Position numbers and translations under genes: made by a program
Source of the DNA: Armatimonadota bacterium
GTDB taxonomy: Bacteria; Armatimonadota; Fimbriimonadia; Fimbriimonadales; ATM1
NCBI GenBank assembly: GCA_003577165.1
Contig: QEUM01000010.1
Span: forward strand, 34,885 to 98,884
DNA: 64,000 bases
Direction of reading: 5' to 3'
Notes under the pieces: model-generated
The model's input: the letters and a program-made list of their open reading frames with translations, nothing else
Database searches by the model: none
What the model was told of the DNA's origin: nothing
Shown: positions 50,006 to 59,459 of the stretch, piece by piece
Layout of the letters: every line of letters starts with the position of its first letter
Position numbering within the stretch: position 1 is the first letter of the stretch

Positions 50006-50434
50006 CTACTTCGCGCGAAGTATGTCTCGGATTTCGGTGAGCAACGTCTCCTGTGCAGACGGAGCGGGCGGCGCCTCGGGAGCGGCATCTTCGGCCTTTC
50101 TGGCCTTGTTCACCGCACGGACCACGACGAAGAGCGCCAGCGAGACGATGATGAAACTCACCACCGCATTGGCGAAGAGGCCGTAGTTGAGCGTCACCGC
50201 TCCCGCCTCTGCGGCCGAGGCGGCCGTCGAATAGGGCCCCGGCGTTGCGCCATCGCGTATCACGAACAACATGTTGGAGAAGTCCAGGCCGCCGAGCAGC
50301 GCGCCCAGGGGGGGCATGAGCACATCCTTCACCAACGAGTTGATGACTGTGCCGAACGCCGCGCCCAAGACGAGGCCGACCGCAAGGTCAATCATATTGC
50401 CCTTCAATGCGAACTCACGAAACTCTCTTAGCAT
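50006..50434 (-). CDS. mscL: Large-conductance mechanosensitive channel
   Basis: A 142-residue channel protein. The N-terminal helix LREFREFALKGNMIDLAVGLVLGAAFG and the SLVKDVLMPPLG turn are highly diagnostic, then a periplasmic loop, the second helix and a C-terminal helix (QETLLTEIRDILRAK). A proline-alanine linker precedes the end. I use ATG at 50434 because GGAGG is six bases upstream; a GTG three bases earlier also fits. Confidence 0.94.
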   Translation of the reverse strand: MLREFREFALKGNMIDLAVGLVLGAAFGTVINSLVKDVLMPPLGALLGGLDFSNMLFVIRDGATPGPYSTAASAAEAGAVTLNYGLFANAVVSFIIVSLALFVVVRAVNKARKAEDAAPEAPPAPSAQETLLTEIRDILRAK

Positions 50435-50531
50435 CACAATCCTCCAAAGACCCCGTGTTAGTCGTTCGTGAGCGCTGGCGGGTTCCGCGTTTCACGTGTA
50501 TTGTCGAAAGTTCTCGGCGCGTCCGGTCAGA

Positions 50532-51641
50532 TTACTTTGCCGCCTCTTCGACGGCATCCGGAATCGGCCGTGCGGCCTTTGGCTCCTGCTTGTTCCAGTT
50601 CTCTCCCAGCGAAGCGGCGACTGTGGCGGCGATCATGCTCGTCGTCCCCTCCGGGATGTTTCGTCGCACGCCGAGAGGTTTGGTCCTCGGCCCGAGAATG
50701 GCGAGCCAAGTCTGATCCGCGCCAGGGATCGAAGCTCCGTGACCGGTCCAATCCTTAAGGCCGAATCCGCGCCCGTGGTCCACGGAGAAGATCAGCGTCG
50801 TCTTGTCCTTGTACTCCGGCATGGACTGCAACGTCTCCCAAAGAGTTCGCAGCATGTTGTCCGTGCGATAGGCGGCGTCTAAGTATTGGTCATAGCGCCC
50901 TGCGTGCGCGAACTCGTCCGTTTCTCCGAAAGTGATCCAGACCGCGCGAGGCTTGTCGGCCTTGATGTATTCGAGCGCGGAGTAAAAAGTGAGCGCGTCG
51001 TAAGGCTCAGTGCCCCACGGCGCAGGAACGTCCTTCTTGAGTTTATTCAACAGTTCCTGGGTCGCCGTCTTTTTTCCGAAGTCCACGGGATCGACACCGA
51101 CATTGACGCGCAGTTTTGACCGAACGGGATTCACAATCGCCCGCACGACGTCCCAAGCGCCGAATACGGCCACTTTGTTCTTGTAAGGGTTGAGCGTATT
51201 GAGCCATTCGAAGACGCTCACGTTCGGATTCGGCAGGGGTTGGTTCGTGTCTATCCGCGGATCGGCGTAGCCGACGATCATCTCGCTGTATCCTGGATAA
51301 GAGAAGTGAAACGTGTTCTCCACTCGCATCGCGGAGTTCACGTCTCGGTCGCCATAGACTTGACCCTGCCGCGCCACCACGTTCCACAGAAAAGGCATGA
51401 GGGCGGCCCGCCTCTCGATCGGGTCCTCCCTCCAGAACCGTTTCGCGAGGGAGTTCACGTCTTGCACTCCCCCGTTCTCCTTGTTCATCAGAGTCGGGTC
51501 TGCGCCGCGCATTACGTCCTGCCAGCGAAGACCGTCGATGAGCAGAAGGATCACCTTGTGTCCCGAGTCGGCGCCCAGCGCGGGCAAAGCCGAGAGGACG
51601 AACACAGCGAAGAGAACTCGAAGGGCGAAATTGCGCGGCAT
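50532..51641 (-). CDS. Secreted alkaline-phosphatase-superfamily protein
   Basis: A 369-residue protein with a signal peptide (NFALRVLFAVFVLSALPALG). KVILLLIDGLRWQDVMRGAD supplies the first metal-binding Asp, HFSYPGYSEMIVGYAD replaces the usual Thr/Ser nucleophile region (FHFSYPGYSEMI), ETDEFAHAGRYDQYLD gives the second Asp/His pair, and FSVDHGRG, TGHGA complete it. The family includes phosphodiesterases and phosphopentomutase-like enzymes. ATG at 51641 follows TAGAAT by 11 bases with no clear SD. It is divergent from the fucosidase gene. Confidence 0.82.
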   Translation of the reverse strand: MPRNFALRVLFAVFVLSALPALGADSGHKVILLLIDGLRWQDVMRGADPTLMNKENGGVQDVNSLAKRFWREDPIERRAALMPFLWNVVARQGQVYGDRDVNSAMRVENTFHFSYPGYSEMIVGYADPRIDTNQPLPNPNVSVFEWLNTLNPYKNKVAVFGAWDVVRAIVNPVRSKLRVNVGVDPVDFGKKTATQELLNKLKKDVPAPWGTEPYDALTFYSALEYIKADKPRAVWITFGETDEFAHAGRYDQYLDAAYRTDNMLRTLWETLQSMPEYKDKTTLIFSVDHGRGFGLKDWTGHGASIPGADQTWLAILGPRTKPLGVRRNIPEGTTSMIAATVAASLGENWNKQEPKAARPIPDAVEEAAK

Positions 51642-51707
51642 CTTGGCGAAAGATTCTATCAGACTGCGAAGGAGCCGAACCGAAACCGCCGAATCCACTT
51701 TGCAGTG

Positions 51708-53102
51708 ATGCTGTCTCCCTTCATGGTGACGACCTTCCTCGCGGCGCCGCCCACGCCGATCGAGCCTCTTCCGTCGCCTCGGCACCTCGCCTGGCACAGG
51801 TTGGAAACCTACGCCTTCGTCCATTTCGGGCCGAACACCTTCATGAATCAGGAGTGGGGCAGTGGCCGCGAAGACCCCAGCGTCTTCAATCCGACTGCGC
51901 TGGACTGCCGGCAGTGGGCCAAGACGTTTCGCGACGCCGGGCTGAATGCCGTCATCATCACGGCCAAGCACCACGATGGCTTCTGCCTCTGGCCGACCGA
52001 TTTCAGCACGCATTCGGTGAAGGCGACCTCGTGGAAGAGCGGCAAGGGCGATGTGCTCAAGGATCTGAGCGACGCTTGCCGCGAGTTTGGTCTGAAGTTC
52101 GGCGTCTACTTGTCCCCCTGGGATCGCAATCACCCAACGTATGGAACACCCGAATACAACGTGGTGTTTCAGGAAATGCTTCGGGAGGTGCTCACTCGCT
52201 ACGGAGAAGTCTCTGAAGTTTGGTTCGATGGGGCGAACGGCGAAGGTCCGAACGGCAAGCGGCAGATCTACGATTGGCCTGCGTTTCACTCTGTCGTCCG
52301 GAAGTACGCTCCGAACGCTGTGATCTTCTCAGATGCAGGGCCTGACATTCGGTGGGTCGGAAATGAATCGGGACATGCGGCCGAGACCAACTGGTGCCTG
52401 CTTGAGCGCGATCGCTTCTACCCGGGAACTCCGATGTACAAGGAATTGACGGAGGGCCACGAGGACGGGACACACTGGGTGCCAGCGGAGTGCGATGTCT
52501 CAATTCGGCCGGGTTGGTTCTACCGCGAGTCCGAAGATCCAAAAGTCAAGACCGTCGAGCAGTTGATGGACATCTACTATCGTTCTGTTGGGCAGAACGG
52601 TTCGCTCCTGCTCAACGTGCCGCCGGACAAGCGTGGGCTAATCCACGAGATCGACGCGCAGCGCCTCCTCGATTTCAAGAAGGCGCGGGACGTCGCGTTT
52701 GCAGTCGACCTCGTCGCCAAAGCCAAAGTCACGGCGACACAAACGAGAGGCAAGGACAAGAGGTTTGCGCCTGCAAACATGCAGAAGGAAGGCTTCGATA
52801 CCTACTGGGCCGTAGACGACGGAGTGCTGAGCGCGGCCATCGCAGCGGAGTTCGAGTCGGACACGACGCTAAATCGGATCTTGCTTCAGGAGCCGATTCA
52901 GCTCGGACAGAGGATCCGAAAGTTCCGTGTGGAGGCGCTCGTCAACGGCGAGTGGCAGCCGATCGTCAACGGAACCACTGTCGGCTACAAGCGCATACTT
53001 CGTTTTCGACCGGTGAAGGCGAAGAAGATTCGCATCACCATCGAAGACGCGCGCGCTTGTCCCGCGCTCGCGCGCTTTGCTGGCTATTACTCTCCGATCT
53101 GA
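51708..53102 (+). CDS. Alpha-L-fucosidase, GH29 family
   Basis: About 464 residues. The N-terminal TIM barrel has HRLETYAFVHFGPNTFM, HHDGFCLWPTDFS and the nucleophile D174 in EVWFDGANG; the C-terminal 110 residues form a beta domain (RKFRVEALVNGEWQPIV). Fucosidases release alpha-L-fucose from glycans. The first start is ATG at 51708, with a possible second ATG at 51723; only a short hydrophobic N-terminus is present, so secretion is uncertain. It converges with the oxidoreductase gene nine bases downstream. Confidence 0.9.
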   Translation: MLSPFMVTTFLAAPPTPIEPLPSPRHLAWHRLETYAFVHFGPNTFMNQEWGSGREDPSVFNPTALDCRQWAKTFRDAGLNAVIITAKHHDGFCLWPTDFSTHSVKATSWKSGKGDVLKDLSDACREFGLKFGVYLSPWDRNHPTYGTPEYNVVFQEMLREVLTRYGEVSEVWFDGANGEGPNGKRQIYDWPAFHSVVRKYAPNAVIFSDAGPDIRWVGNESGHAAETNWCLLERDRFYPGTPMYKELTEGHEDGTHWVPAECDVSIRPGWFYRESEDPKVKTVEQLMDIYYRSVGQNGSLLLNVPPDKRGLIHEIDAQRLLDFKKARDVAFAVDLVAKAKVTATQTRGKDKRFAPANMQKEGFDTYWAVDDGVLSAAIAAEFESDTTLNRILLQEPIQLGQRIRKFRVEALVNGEWQPIVNGTTVGYKRILRFRPVKAKKIRITIEDARACPALARFAGYYSPI

Positions 53103-53111
53103 CGGAAGAGG

Positions 53112-54530
53112 CTACGTCAGTTTCGGCATGCGAGTCGTCATCACCTGACCGCCTTTGTGGCGGCTCTCCTCGGCTCGGAAGCCGATGAGGTGGCTCTCCA
53201 TCGAGGCAGTTAGGTTGGATGTCAACAATCCCGGGTCGCGTCGTGAAACCGCCTGAATCAGGTCGCGCACTAAGCGCGTGTCGCCACCGCCATGCCCGCC
53301 GAGATCCGAGGCGTGCTGATTCACGTCCCAGCGGATGCCCTTCTGCGATTGGAAGTCGTACACGTAGATGAACTGCTCGTCGGCAACGATGTCGCCCTTC
53401 GTTCCCATCACGCGCGTTCGCCTGCCCGCATATGAGGTCATCGCTTCCATGCTGAAGGTCGCCGTAACGTCTCCTTGAAACTGCATCGCGACGATCTGAT
53501 GATCCACGACGTCGTTGTCATTTCTGAACACGCAGCGCCCGTAATCCTGAGTTTCGAGCGCTTTCAAGATGCCGGCGTCCGAGCGATCCTCCGTGATGAT
53601 GTGGGAAGTCCCCCAGAGTTTCTTGTGGACGTACACGTTGCCCGCATGGTAGATGCACGAATCCTCGACGGGGCATCCTCGAAGACAGAAATCCGGCGCT
53701 CCCTCGGGCGCGTACTCTTTCCGGAAGAACTTCAGCGACCCGAACGAGGTCACTCGTTCGCAGGGCGCGCCCACGTACCAACGGAGGATGTCGAGGTCGT
53801 GGCAACTCTTCGCGAGAAGCGAAGGGTTGGACTTCTTTGTTTCATGCCACGGGCCCCGCACGTATGAGTGCGCAAAGTGCAGATAGTAAATCGGCTCTAT
53901 GTGCTGAACGCTGACGACGTCGCCGATCATGCCGGAGCGAATCACCTCATGAATCTGCACAAAGATTGGCGCGTACCTCAGTACATGGCACACGCCGACG
54001 ATGGCGCCTTTCTTAGTCGCGAGTCGCAAGATGTCTTCGCACTGCTTCCACGACTGCGCGATGGGCTTCTCGAGCAACAGGTCGTATCCCTTTTCGAGCG
54101 CTGCCATCGCCGGCCCGTAATGCAAATTGTCCGGCGTCGAGATGATAACGACGTCTGCGAACTTGGGCCTTTCGAAGATGTGCTCCCAAGTGACGAAGGT
54201 GCTCCGGCTCGGGATGTTGTACCGTTCGACCGCGCGATTCCGCTTGTAGTCCACCGGCTCTGCGACGCCGACGATCTCCCACTCATCTTTCAACTCGGAG
54301 CTCATCGACGCGTAATAACTGCCTCGATTGCCAAATCCGCATACAATCGCGCGAACAGGCTTGGAAGGTTTGAGATACTCGATGGCTTTCGGCCTCGGCA
54401 GATCACCGGATTGCAGTTCAAAGTCCGCGTCGCGGTCGAGCGACAGGGACATCGCCCTCGATCCGAGCAGGCCGAAGCCGGCCGCCGTGCCCGCAGTCCG
54501 GAGGAAATCGCGTCTCGAGAAGTCCGACAT
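53112..54530 (-). CDS. Gfo/Idh/MocA-family oxidoreductase with Tat signal
   Basis: A 472-residue protein. The N-terminal SRRDFLRTAGTAAGFGLLGS is a twin-arginine signal, so the protein is exported folded with its cofactor. The Rossmann motif is ALVCGFGNRGSY-like (IVCGFGNRGSYYA), followed by IISTPDNLH and EKPIAQSWKQC, where the Glu-Lys-Pro motif carries the catalytic Lys. A C-terminal alpha/beta domain follows, with a Cys-containing loop (CLRGCPVEDSC). Members act on sugars or N-acetyl-sugars, and the neighbouring hexosaminidase and fucosidase suggest a glycan-derived substrate. ATG at 54530 was chosen for the signal. Confidence 0.87.
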   Translation of the reverse strand: MSDFSRRDFLRTAGTAAGFGLLGSRAMSLSLDRDADFELQSGDLPRPKAIEYLKPSKPVRAIVCGFGNRGSYYASMSSELKDEWEIVGVAEPVDYKRNRAVERYNIPSRSTFVTWEHIFERPKFADVVIISTPDNLHYGPAMAALEKGYDLLLEKPIAQSWKQCEDILRLATKKGAIVGVCHVLRYAPIFVQIHEVIRSGMIGDVVSVQHIEPIYYLHFAHSYVRGPWHETKKSNPSLLAKSCHDLDILRWYVGAPCERVTSFGSLKFFRKEYAPEGAPDFCLRGCPVEDSCIYHAGNVYVHKKLWGTSHIITEDRSDAGILKALETQDYGRCVFRNDNDVVDHQIVAMQFQGDVTATFSMEAMTSYAGRRTRVMGTKGDIVADEQFIYVYDFQSQKGIRWDVNQHASDLGGHGGGDTRLVRDLIQAVSRRDPGLLTSNLTASMESHLIGFRAEESRHKGGQVMTTRMPKLT

Positions 54531-54544
54531 GCAACTCGGTTCGA

Positions 54545-54559
54545 CGGGGGCAGCCCCCG
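54545..54559. other. Short GC-rich hairpin between divergent genes
   Basis: CGGGGG-CAG-CCCCCG, a 6-bp stem with a three-base loop, 15 bases ahead of the oxidoreductase start in the divergent gap toward the hexosaminidase. It could influence translation, but its role is unknown. Confidence 0.3.
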
Positions 54560-54598
54560 CTCCTTTCGACTCAGCCGCTGGTAACCTGCGCATCGAAG

Positions 54599-56071
54599 AT
54601 GATGTGGGTTGCCGTGATTACCGTATCTTTGGTCGAGGGAGCGCCGCAGGGCATGCCCGAGCCGCACATCATCCCCCTCTCGCTTACGATTGTGAAACGC
54701 CCCTCGAGGGGGGGCATCCGCTTGCAGATCGATCGCAAAGCGACGGATCTCGGCAGCGAGGGCTATCTCCTGGACGTTTCGGAGAGCGAAATCCTGATTC
54801 GCGCGCATCGGTCCGCAGGCCTGTTCTACGGCGTCCAGACTCTTCGCCAGCTTCTGCCCACCGCGTCGTTCGGAAGTTCGCCGAGAACGTCAGAACCGGT
54901 CAGCGTGCAGTGCATCCGAATCGAAGACGCGCCTCGCTTCCAATGGCGGGGAATGCACCTCGACGTCGGGCGGCACTTCATGCCGAAGGAGTTCATCTTT
55001 CGCTTCATCGATCTCATCGCGCTGCACAAATTTAATCGCTTTCATTGGCATCTCACGGAAGACCAGGGATGGCGCATCGAGATCAGACGTTATCCGCGGC
55101 TCACCAAGATAGGAGCCTGGCGTAACGACACGATGCTCACGTATGATCCTCCGACTTTCGAAGGGAGGCCGCACGGCGGCTACTACACGCAGGACGAGAT
55201 TCGCGACATCGTGCGCTACGCGTCGGAGAGGTTCGTCACCATCGTCCCCGAAATTGAGATGCCCGGACACAGCCAGGCAGCCATCGCGAGTTACCCGGAA
55301 CTCGGAAACACGGGCGACATCCTCCCCGTTGCGACGCGGTGGGGCGTGATCGAGAACGTGTTCAACGTCGAGGACGAAACGATCGAGTTCCTAAAGGGAG
55401 TTCTCACGGAAGTCCTCGAACTCTTCCCCGGCGACTTCATCCATGTCGGCGGTGACGAGGTCCCCAAGAAGCAGTGGCAGCAATCGGAATCCGCGCAGAA
55501 GAGAATGCGCGACCTCGGCCTCAAGGACGAACACGAACTGCAAAGTTGGTTCATCCGGCAATTCGATTCCTGGCTCGCTGAGCGCGGCCGAAGGCTGATC
55601 GGATGGGATGAAATCTTGGAGGGGGGGCTCGCGCCGGGCGCGGCCGTTATGTCCTGGCGAGGCAATCAGGGAGGAATCGCAGCCGCAAAAGCCGGACACG
55701 ACGTCGTCATGGCCCCCAACACCCACACCTACTTCGATTACTATCAGTCGCAGGATCGGAGCAAGGAACCACACGCGATCGGCGGGTTCCTTCCCCTCGA
55801 AAAGGTCTATTCGTTCGAGCCGGTGCCACCGGAACTCAGCCCCGCAGAGGCCGCCAGAATCCTCGGCGCCCAGGGCCAAATCTGGACGGAATACATCCGC
55901 ACCCCGCGGCACGTCGAGTACATGATGTTCCCGCGCGCGTGCGCTCTCGCAGAAGTTGTTTGGACGAAGCCGGAGCGGAAGAACTTCTCAGAGTTTCTCG
56001 TTCGGCTCCGCACGCACCTGGATCGAATGCGCGAGATGGGCGTGAACTTCCGGCCGCTCGACGCGAATTAG
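54599..56071 (+). CDS. Beta-N-acetylhexosaminidase, GH20 family
   Basis: A 490-residue enzyme. The catalytic barrel shows RGMHLDVGRHFMPKEFI, HWHLTEDQGWRIEI, PEIEMPGHSQAA and HVGGDEVPKKQW with the acid/base pair D286-E287. The N-terminal GH20b-like domain is short: IIPLSLTIVKRPS is followed after only a few residues by GIRLQID and LGSEGYLLDV, so roughly 70 residues usual in the family are missing. It removes terminal GlcNAc or GalNAc. Two adjacent ATGs (54599, 54602) can start it. It is divergent from the Gfo/Idh/MocA gene and convergent with the metal ATPase. Confidence 0.9.
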   Translation: MMWVAVITVSLVEGAPQGMPEPHIIPLSLTIVKRPSRGGIRLQIDRKATDLGSEGYLLDVSESEILIRAHRSAGLFYGVQTLRQLLPTASFGSSPRTSEPVSVQCIRIEDAPRFQWRGMHLDVGRHFMPKEFIFRFIDLIALHKFNRFHWHLTEDQGWRIEIRRYPRLTKIGAWRNDTMLTYDPPTFEGRPHGGYYTQDEIRDIVRYASERFVTIVPEIEMPGHSQAAIASYPELGNTGDILPVATRWGVIENVFNVEDETIEFLKGVLTEVLELFPGDFIHVGGDEVPKKQWQQSESAQKRMRDLGLKDEHELQSWFIRQFDSWLAERGRRLIGWDEILEGGLAPGAAVMSWRGNQGGIAAAKAGHDVVMAPNTHTYFDYYQSQDRSKEPHAIGGFLPLEKVYSFEPVPPELSPAEAARILGAQGQIWTEYIRTPRHVEYMMFPRACALAEVVWTKPERKNFSEFLVRLRTHLDRMREMGVNFRPLDAN

Positions 56072-56078
56072 TTGGCCA

Positions 56079-58214
56079 TCAATGCGAGTGCATCGCGTGA
56101 GCGGGTTCAGACACCCGAACTTCCGTGAGACTCACAAACGACGCCTCCGCGCGCTTGAGCAGCACCGCATTCATCGCGACGATGACCGAGGACGCCGACA
56201 TGAGCAGCGCGCTTACCTCCGGTCTCAAACTCCAACCAAACGTTGAATAGAACGCTCCGGCAGCGACGGGAAGCGCTGCGAGGTTGTAAACGCTTGCCCA
56301 AACGAGGTTCTGCTTCATCTTCGTCACGGTGGACTTGCTGAGCGTGATCGCGTTCACGATGTCGAGAGGCTCGGACCGCATCAGCACCACGTCCGCCGCC
56401 TCGATTGCCACATCCGTGCCCGCCCCGATGGCGATTCCGATGTCGGCTTGCGCCAAAGCCGGCGCGTCGTTCACGCCGTCTCCGACCATCGCCACGAACT
56501 TGCCCTCGCTTTGCAGGCGCTTCACGTGTTCAGCCTTTTCATGGGGCAACACTTCTGCGAACACACGTTCAATTCCCAACTCATGCGCCACTGCCTCGCC
56601 TGTCGCCCGATTGTCGCCGGTCATCAGAACGACCTCGATGCCCCGCTCCTTCATCTGCTCGGCAAAAACCTGGGACGAAGCGCGGATCGGATCGGTCGCG
56701 GCGAGGATCGCAGCCGGCGCGCCGTCCACAGCGACGTACATCAGAGTCCTGGCGCGACCCTTCAGCCTTTCCTCTGCCTCGGCGAGCGGCCCCGCCTCCA
56801 CGTCGGCCTCTTCGAGAAGCCGCCTGCGACCGACGTGCACCTCCCTGCCCTCGACCTTCGCCCGGATGCCGAGGCCGGGCAGGTTGGTGAAATCTTCCGC
56901 CTCCGGCAGAGAGTGGGCTCCCGCGTCGTGCGCCGCTTGCACGACGGCTTCGCTCAGGGGATGACTCGATAGCCGTTCCACCGCAGCGGAGATTCGGAGA
57001 ACTTCGTCCCGGGTGAACGGATTCACAACTTTGACGTCCGTGACCCTGGGCCTTCCTTCCGTGAGCGTGCCCGTCTTGTCCACCACGACGGTGTTCACCT
57101 TCGCCACCTGCTCCAAAGTGACCGCGTCCTTGATGAGCACGTTGTGTTTTGCGCCCAACCCGATGCCGACCGCGACTGCCGTCGGCGTCGCGAGCCCGAG
57201 CGCGTCAGGGCAAGCGATAACCACCGTCGAGATGGCGAACGTCAGTGATGTGACAAACGAAGCATCGGAGAAGAATGTCCATCCCAGAAAAGCGATAAGG
57301 CCGGAACCGACGGCGACGATGACGAGAATCGCCGCCGCGCGATCTGCGATCCTCTGCCCCGGCGCTTTGGAGTTCTGCGCCTTCTCGACGAGAGCGGTGA
57401 TTTGCGCGAGCGTCGTGTCGCTCCCCACCTTCGTCGCGCGAAACCAAAACGTTCCGGTCGTGTTGACCGCCCCCCCGATCACGTCGTCGCCGGGGCCCTT
57501 GACGACGGGCACGCTCTCTCCCGTAACAAGCGCCTCGTCGATCGCGGACTGGCCCTGCTCGATCACGCCATCCACAGGGATCTTCTCGCCCGGCCGCACC
57601 ACGATTACGTCACCGACCACCACCTCCGAGGTTGGAATTTCGACTTCGACGCCCTCCCGAACGACTCGCGCCGTGGGGGGCGCGAGGTCGAAGAGCGCGC
57701 GAAGCGCATCCGACGTCCCACGACGCGACTTCATCTCCATCCAGTGCCCGAAGAGCACGAAGGTCACGAGCATCGCAGCCGCCTCGTAGAAGACGATGGT
57801 CCCCGGTGTGAAACTCAGGTACACGCTTCCGAGGAACGCAGCAAGCACCCCGGTCGCGATGAGGACGGACATGTCGAGAGTCCGATTGCGAAGCGCGTGA
57901 ACCGATCCGACGAGGAAGATCGAACCGCAGTAGAACACGACCGGCGCGGTGAGAAGGGCAAGGACTACGTGCAGCAGGTGGCCATCCATCGGAATTGGCC
58001 CATGAAGTCCCGGAATGTGCCCCGACAGCCAGACAATTGGGAGCGTCAGGGCCGCAGCGATCCAGAAACGACGGGACATGTCGCGCTCCATGGACGCCGC
58101 AGCGCGCGGGTCTGCCGACATGCCGTGGTGAGCGTGACCTCCCGGCGGCGGCGACTTGGGAGGAGTTCCCGCAGGTTTAGAATGAGTGTGGCCGTGATGG
58201 TGTTGTTCGTTCAT
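56079..58214 (-). CDS. Heavy-metal P1B-type ATPase with CPD motif
   Basis: A 711-residue ATPase without an HMA domain. Residues 1-32 are His-rich ([17 protein letters not shown]), and the C-terminus ends in HAMHSH, both probable metal-binding tails as in CopB-like pumps. The transport motif is C335-P-D337, not CPC or CPH; phosphorylation site D379 is in DKTGTLTEG, and SHPLSEAV and [14 protein letters not shown] are intact. The sequence is otherwise close to the copper/silver group. Metal and direction are inferred. It is the second P1B pump in the window. Confidence 0.9.
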   Translation of the reverse strand: MNEQHHHGHTHSKPAGTPPKSPPPGGHAHHGMSADPRAAASMERDMSRRFWIAAALTLPIVWLSGHIPGLHGPIPMDGHLLHVVLALLTAPVVFYCGSIFLVGSVHALRNRTLDMSVLIATGVLAAFLGSVYLSFTPGTIVFYEAAAMLVTFVLFGHWMEMKSRRGTSDALRALFDLAPPTARVVREGVEVEIPTSEVVVGDVIVVRPGEKIPVDGVIEQGQSAIDEALVTGESVPVVKGPGDDVIGGAVNTTGTFWFRATKVGSDTTLAQITALVEKAQNSKAPGQRIADRAAAILVIVAVGSGLIAFLGWTFFSDASFVTSLTFAISTVVIACPDALGLATPTAVAVGIGLGAKHNVLIKDAVTLEQVAKVNTVVVDKTGTLTEGRPRVTDVKVVNPFTRDEVLRISAAVERLSSHPLSEAVVQAAHDAGAHSLPEAEDFTNLPGLGIRAKVEGREVHVGRRRLLEEADVEAGPLAEAEERLKGRARTLMYVAVDGAPAAILAATDPIRASSQVFAEQMKERGIEVVLMTGDNRATGEAVAHELGIERVFAEVLPHEKAEHVKRLQSEGKFVAMVGDGVNDAPALAQADIGIAIGAGTDVAIEAADVVLMRSEPLDIVNAITLSKSTVTKMKQNLVWASVYNLAALPVAAGAFYSTFGWSLRPEVSALLMSASSVIVAMNAVLLKRAEASFVSLTEVRVSEPAHAMHSH

Positions 58215-58335
58215 AACTTCGACTGCGACCGTGATCGGATTGTCGTTTGGTCCGCAGTCCCGGCGGACACTGAGCCTTCACTAAGTTCTTACCCCATCTC
58301 CTCCCTCGATCCCCGTAAATCGTAGGGAAATCGTC

Positions 58336-58341
58336 TATAGT
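58336..58341 (+). promoter_or_regulatory. -10-like box before the DinB-family gene
   Basis: TATAGT ends five bases before the GTG at 58347. No SD is present and no -35 of good quality is visible. Confidence 0.35.
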
Positions 58342-58346
58342 TCGCC

Positions 58347-58889
58347 GTGCGCTCGACTTCAAACGTAGAGATCTTGCGACGCGCTGCCGAGTCCGCTTTC
58401 AGCGAACTCACGAATTCGATCGATGGCGTGACGGAACCGCAGTCCTGGGCGCGACTCGAGCAAGGTGGGAAGGACTACCTCCACACCGACGCCTCCATCC
58501 TCGGCATCGTCCTGCACGTCGCAAGCGCGAAATTGATGTACGCGAGCGCCGGATTTCGACAACTTGAATTGAACTGGCGATCCGTCGCCGAAAAGGTCGA
58601 GGCCATCGAACCGAATTGGGAGAGGTCGGTGGAATTGCACCACGAGGCCCAAGCCTATTGGCTGCGATCCTGGGAGGGCATCACTTACGAAGAACTGGAG
58701 TCGGAATGCCCGACGATCTGGGGCGCGACATGGCCCGCGTGGAGAGTCATTCAAGCGATGACGCACCACGATGCCTATCACGCGGGCCAAATCGCGGTGC
58801 TGCGCTACGCAGTATCGGAATCCAGCGTACCGCCCGCGTCCGTCGCGGAAGACATCCGCGAGCACTGCTCCAGCCTTCCTACCTGGTGA
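58347..58889 (+). CDS. DinB-family (YfiT-like) putative metal-dependent protein
   Basis: A 180-residue protein of the DinB/YfiT four-helix fold. The three family histidines are present: H57 in ILGIVLHVASAK, and H141 and H145 in MTHHDAYHAGQI. Members bind a metal and include thiol-S-transferases for bacillithiol or mycothiol and proteins of unknown role. GTG start. It converges with the MarR gene; eight C lie immediately after the stop region. Confidence 0.82.
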   Translation: MRSTSNVEILRRAAESAFSELTNSIDGVTEPQSWARLEQGGKDYLHTDASILGIVLHVASAKLMYASAGFRQLELNWRSVAEKVEAIEPNWERSVELHHEAQAYWLRSWEGITYEELESECPTIWGATWPAWRVIQAMTHHDAYHAGQIAVLRYAVSESSVPPASVAEDIREHCSSLPTW

Positions 58890-58905
58890 CCCCCCCCGTG
58901 TAGAC

Positions 58906-59352
58906 TCAACCGGCCTTGCCGAGTTTCTTCATGAGTTCGGACAGCGTCTCCTGCTCGGAGGGCGAGAGCGCCTTTGCCTCTCGAACCGCGCTCTCCACGA
59001 AGATGGGCAGGGTCTGTTCAACCCGCTCCCGGCCCGAGTCCGTCAAGTGGATCCAGTGGGATCGACGGTCCTGAGGGCACCGAACCCGATGGACGAGACC
59101 CGCCCGCTCCAAGTTCTCGATAACTACGGTCAGGTTGTTCCTGCTCTTGAGGTGCTTCTCCGCGAGTTGGCTCGGCTTCAGGGGCCCCAGATGGTAGAGG
59201 GTCTCCAGGACGCCGAACTGGCTGGGAGTGAGGTCCAAGCCCGCGAGCGGGGCCATGAGCCTCGCAATGTAAGAGTCGCTGCCCCTCATGACGGTGATCA
59301 TGAGGTCCAGCGCGCGCCGCTGCTCTCTGGTTCCTTTGTACTTCGTAGCCAT
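58906..59352 (-). CDS. MarR-family transcriptional regulator
   Basis: A 148-residue winged helix-turn-helix protein. GLDLTPSQFGVLETLYHLGPLKPSQLAEKHLKSRNNLTVVIENLERAGLVHR is split by domain as helix-turn-helix then wing (RCPQDRRSHWIHLTDSG), matching the MarR pattern D.R. It has no conserved cysteine for redox sensing. ATG at 59352 has GGGAAG upstream. It is divergent from doxX with a perfect palindrome between the two genes, so it probably represses both. Confidence 0.88.
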   Translation of the reverse strand: MATKYKGTREQRRALDLMITVMRGSDSYIARLMAPLAGLDLTPSQFGVLETLYHLGPLKPSQLAEKHLKSRNNLTVVIENLERAGLVHRVRCPQDRRSHWIHLTDSGRERVEQTLPIFVESAVREAKALSPSEQETLSELMKKLGKAG

Positions 59353-59419
59353 CTTGCTTCCCCAGGGCGGGTAGGTCTGCCTGCCCCAAAAAGAGTTAAG
59401 GTTTACCCCTTGACAAGAG

Positions 59420-59425
59420 ATTGTA
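59420..59425 (-). promoter_or_regulatory. -10 box of the marR promoter
   Basis: TACAAT read on the minus strand, about 68 bases before the marR start. The spacer upstream of it is covered by the left arm of the palindrome, which fits autorepression. Confidence 0.4.
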
Positions 59426-59429
59426 CCAT

Positions 59430-59459
59430 GTGGAATCATTCCTTATAGAATGATTCCAC
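59430..59459. promoter_or_regulatory. Perfect palindromic operator between marR and doxX
   Basis: GTGGAATCATTC and GAATGATTCCAC, a perfect 12-bp inverted repeat separated by CTTATA. Its right arm contains the doxX ATG at 59450, so bound repressor would block the doxX start directly. TTGACA at 59410 and a TATAGA at 59444 lie around it as rightward promoter elements. MarR-type proteins bind palindromes of this size. Confidence 0.85.

Noticed and set aside
54700..54720. A frameshift at the seven-G run in the GH20 gene.
   Set aside because: The upstream sequence in the other two frames is not homologous to the missing GH20b residues and the present frame has a signal-like start, so an internal deletion is the simpler reading.
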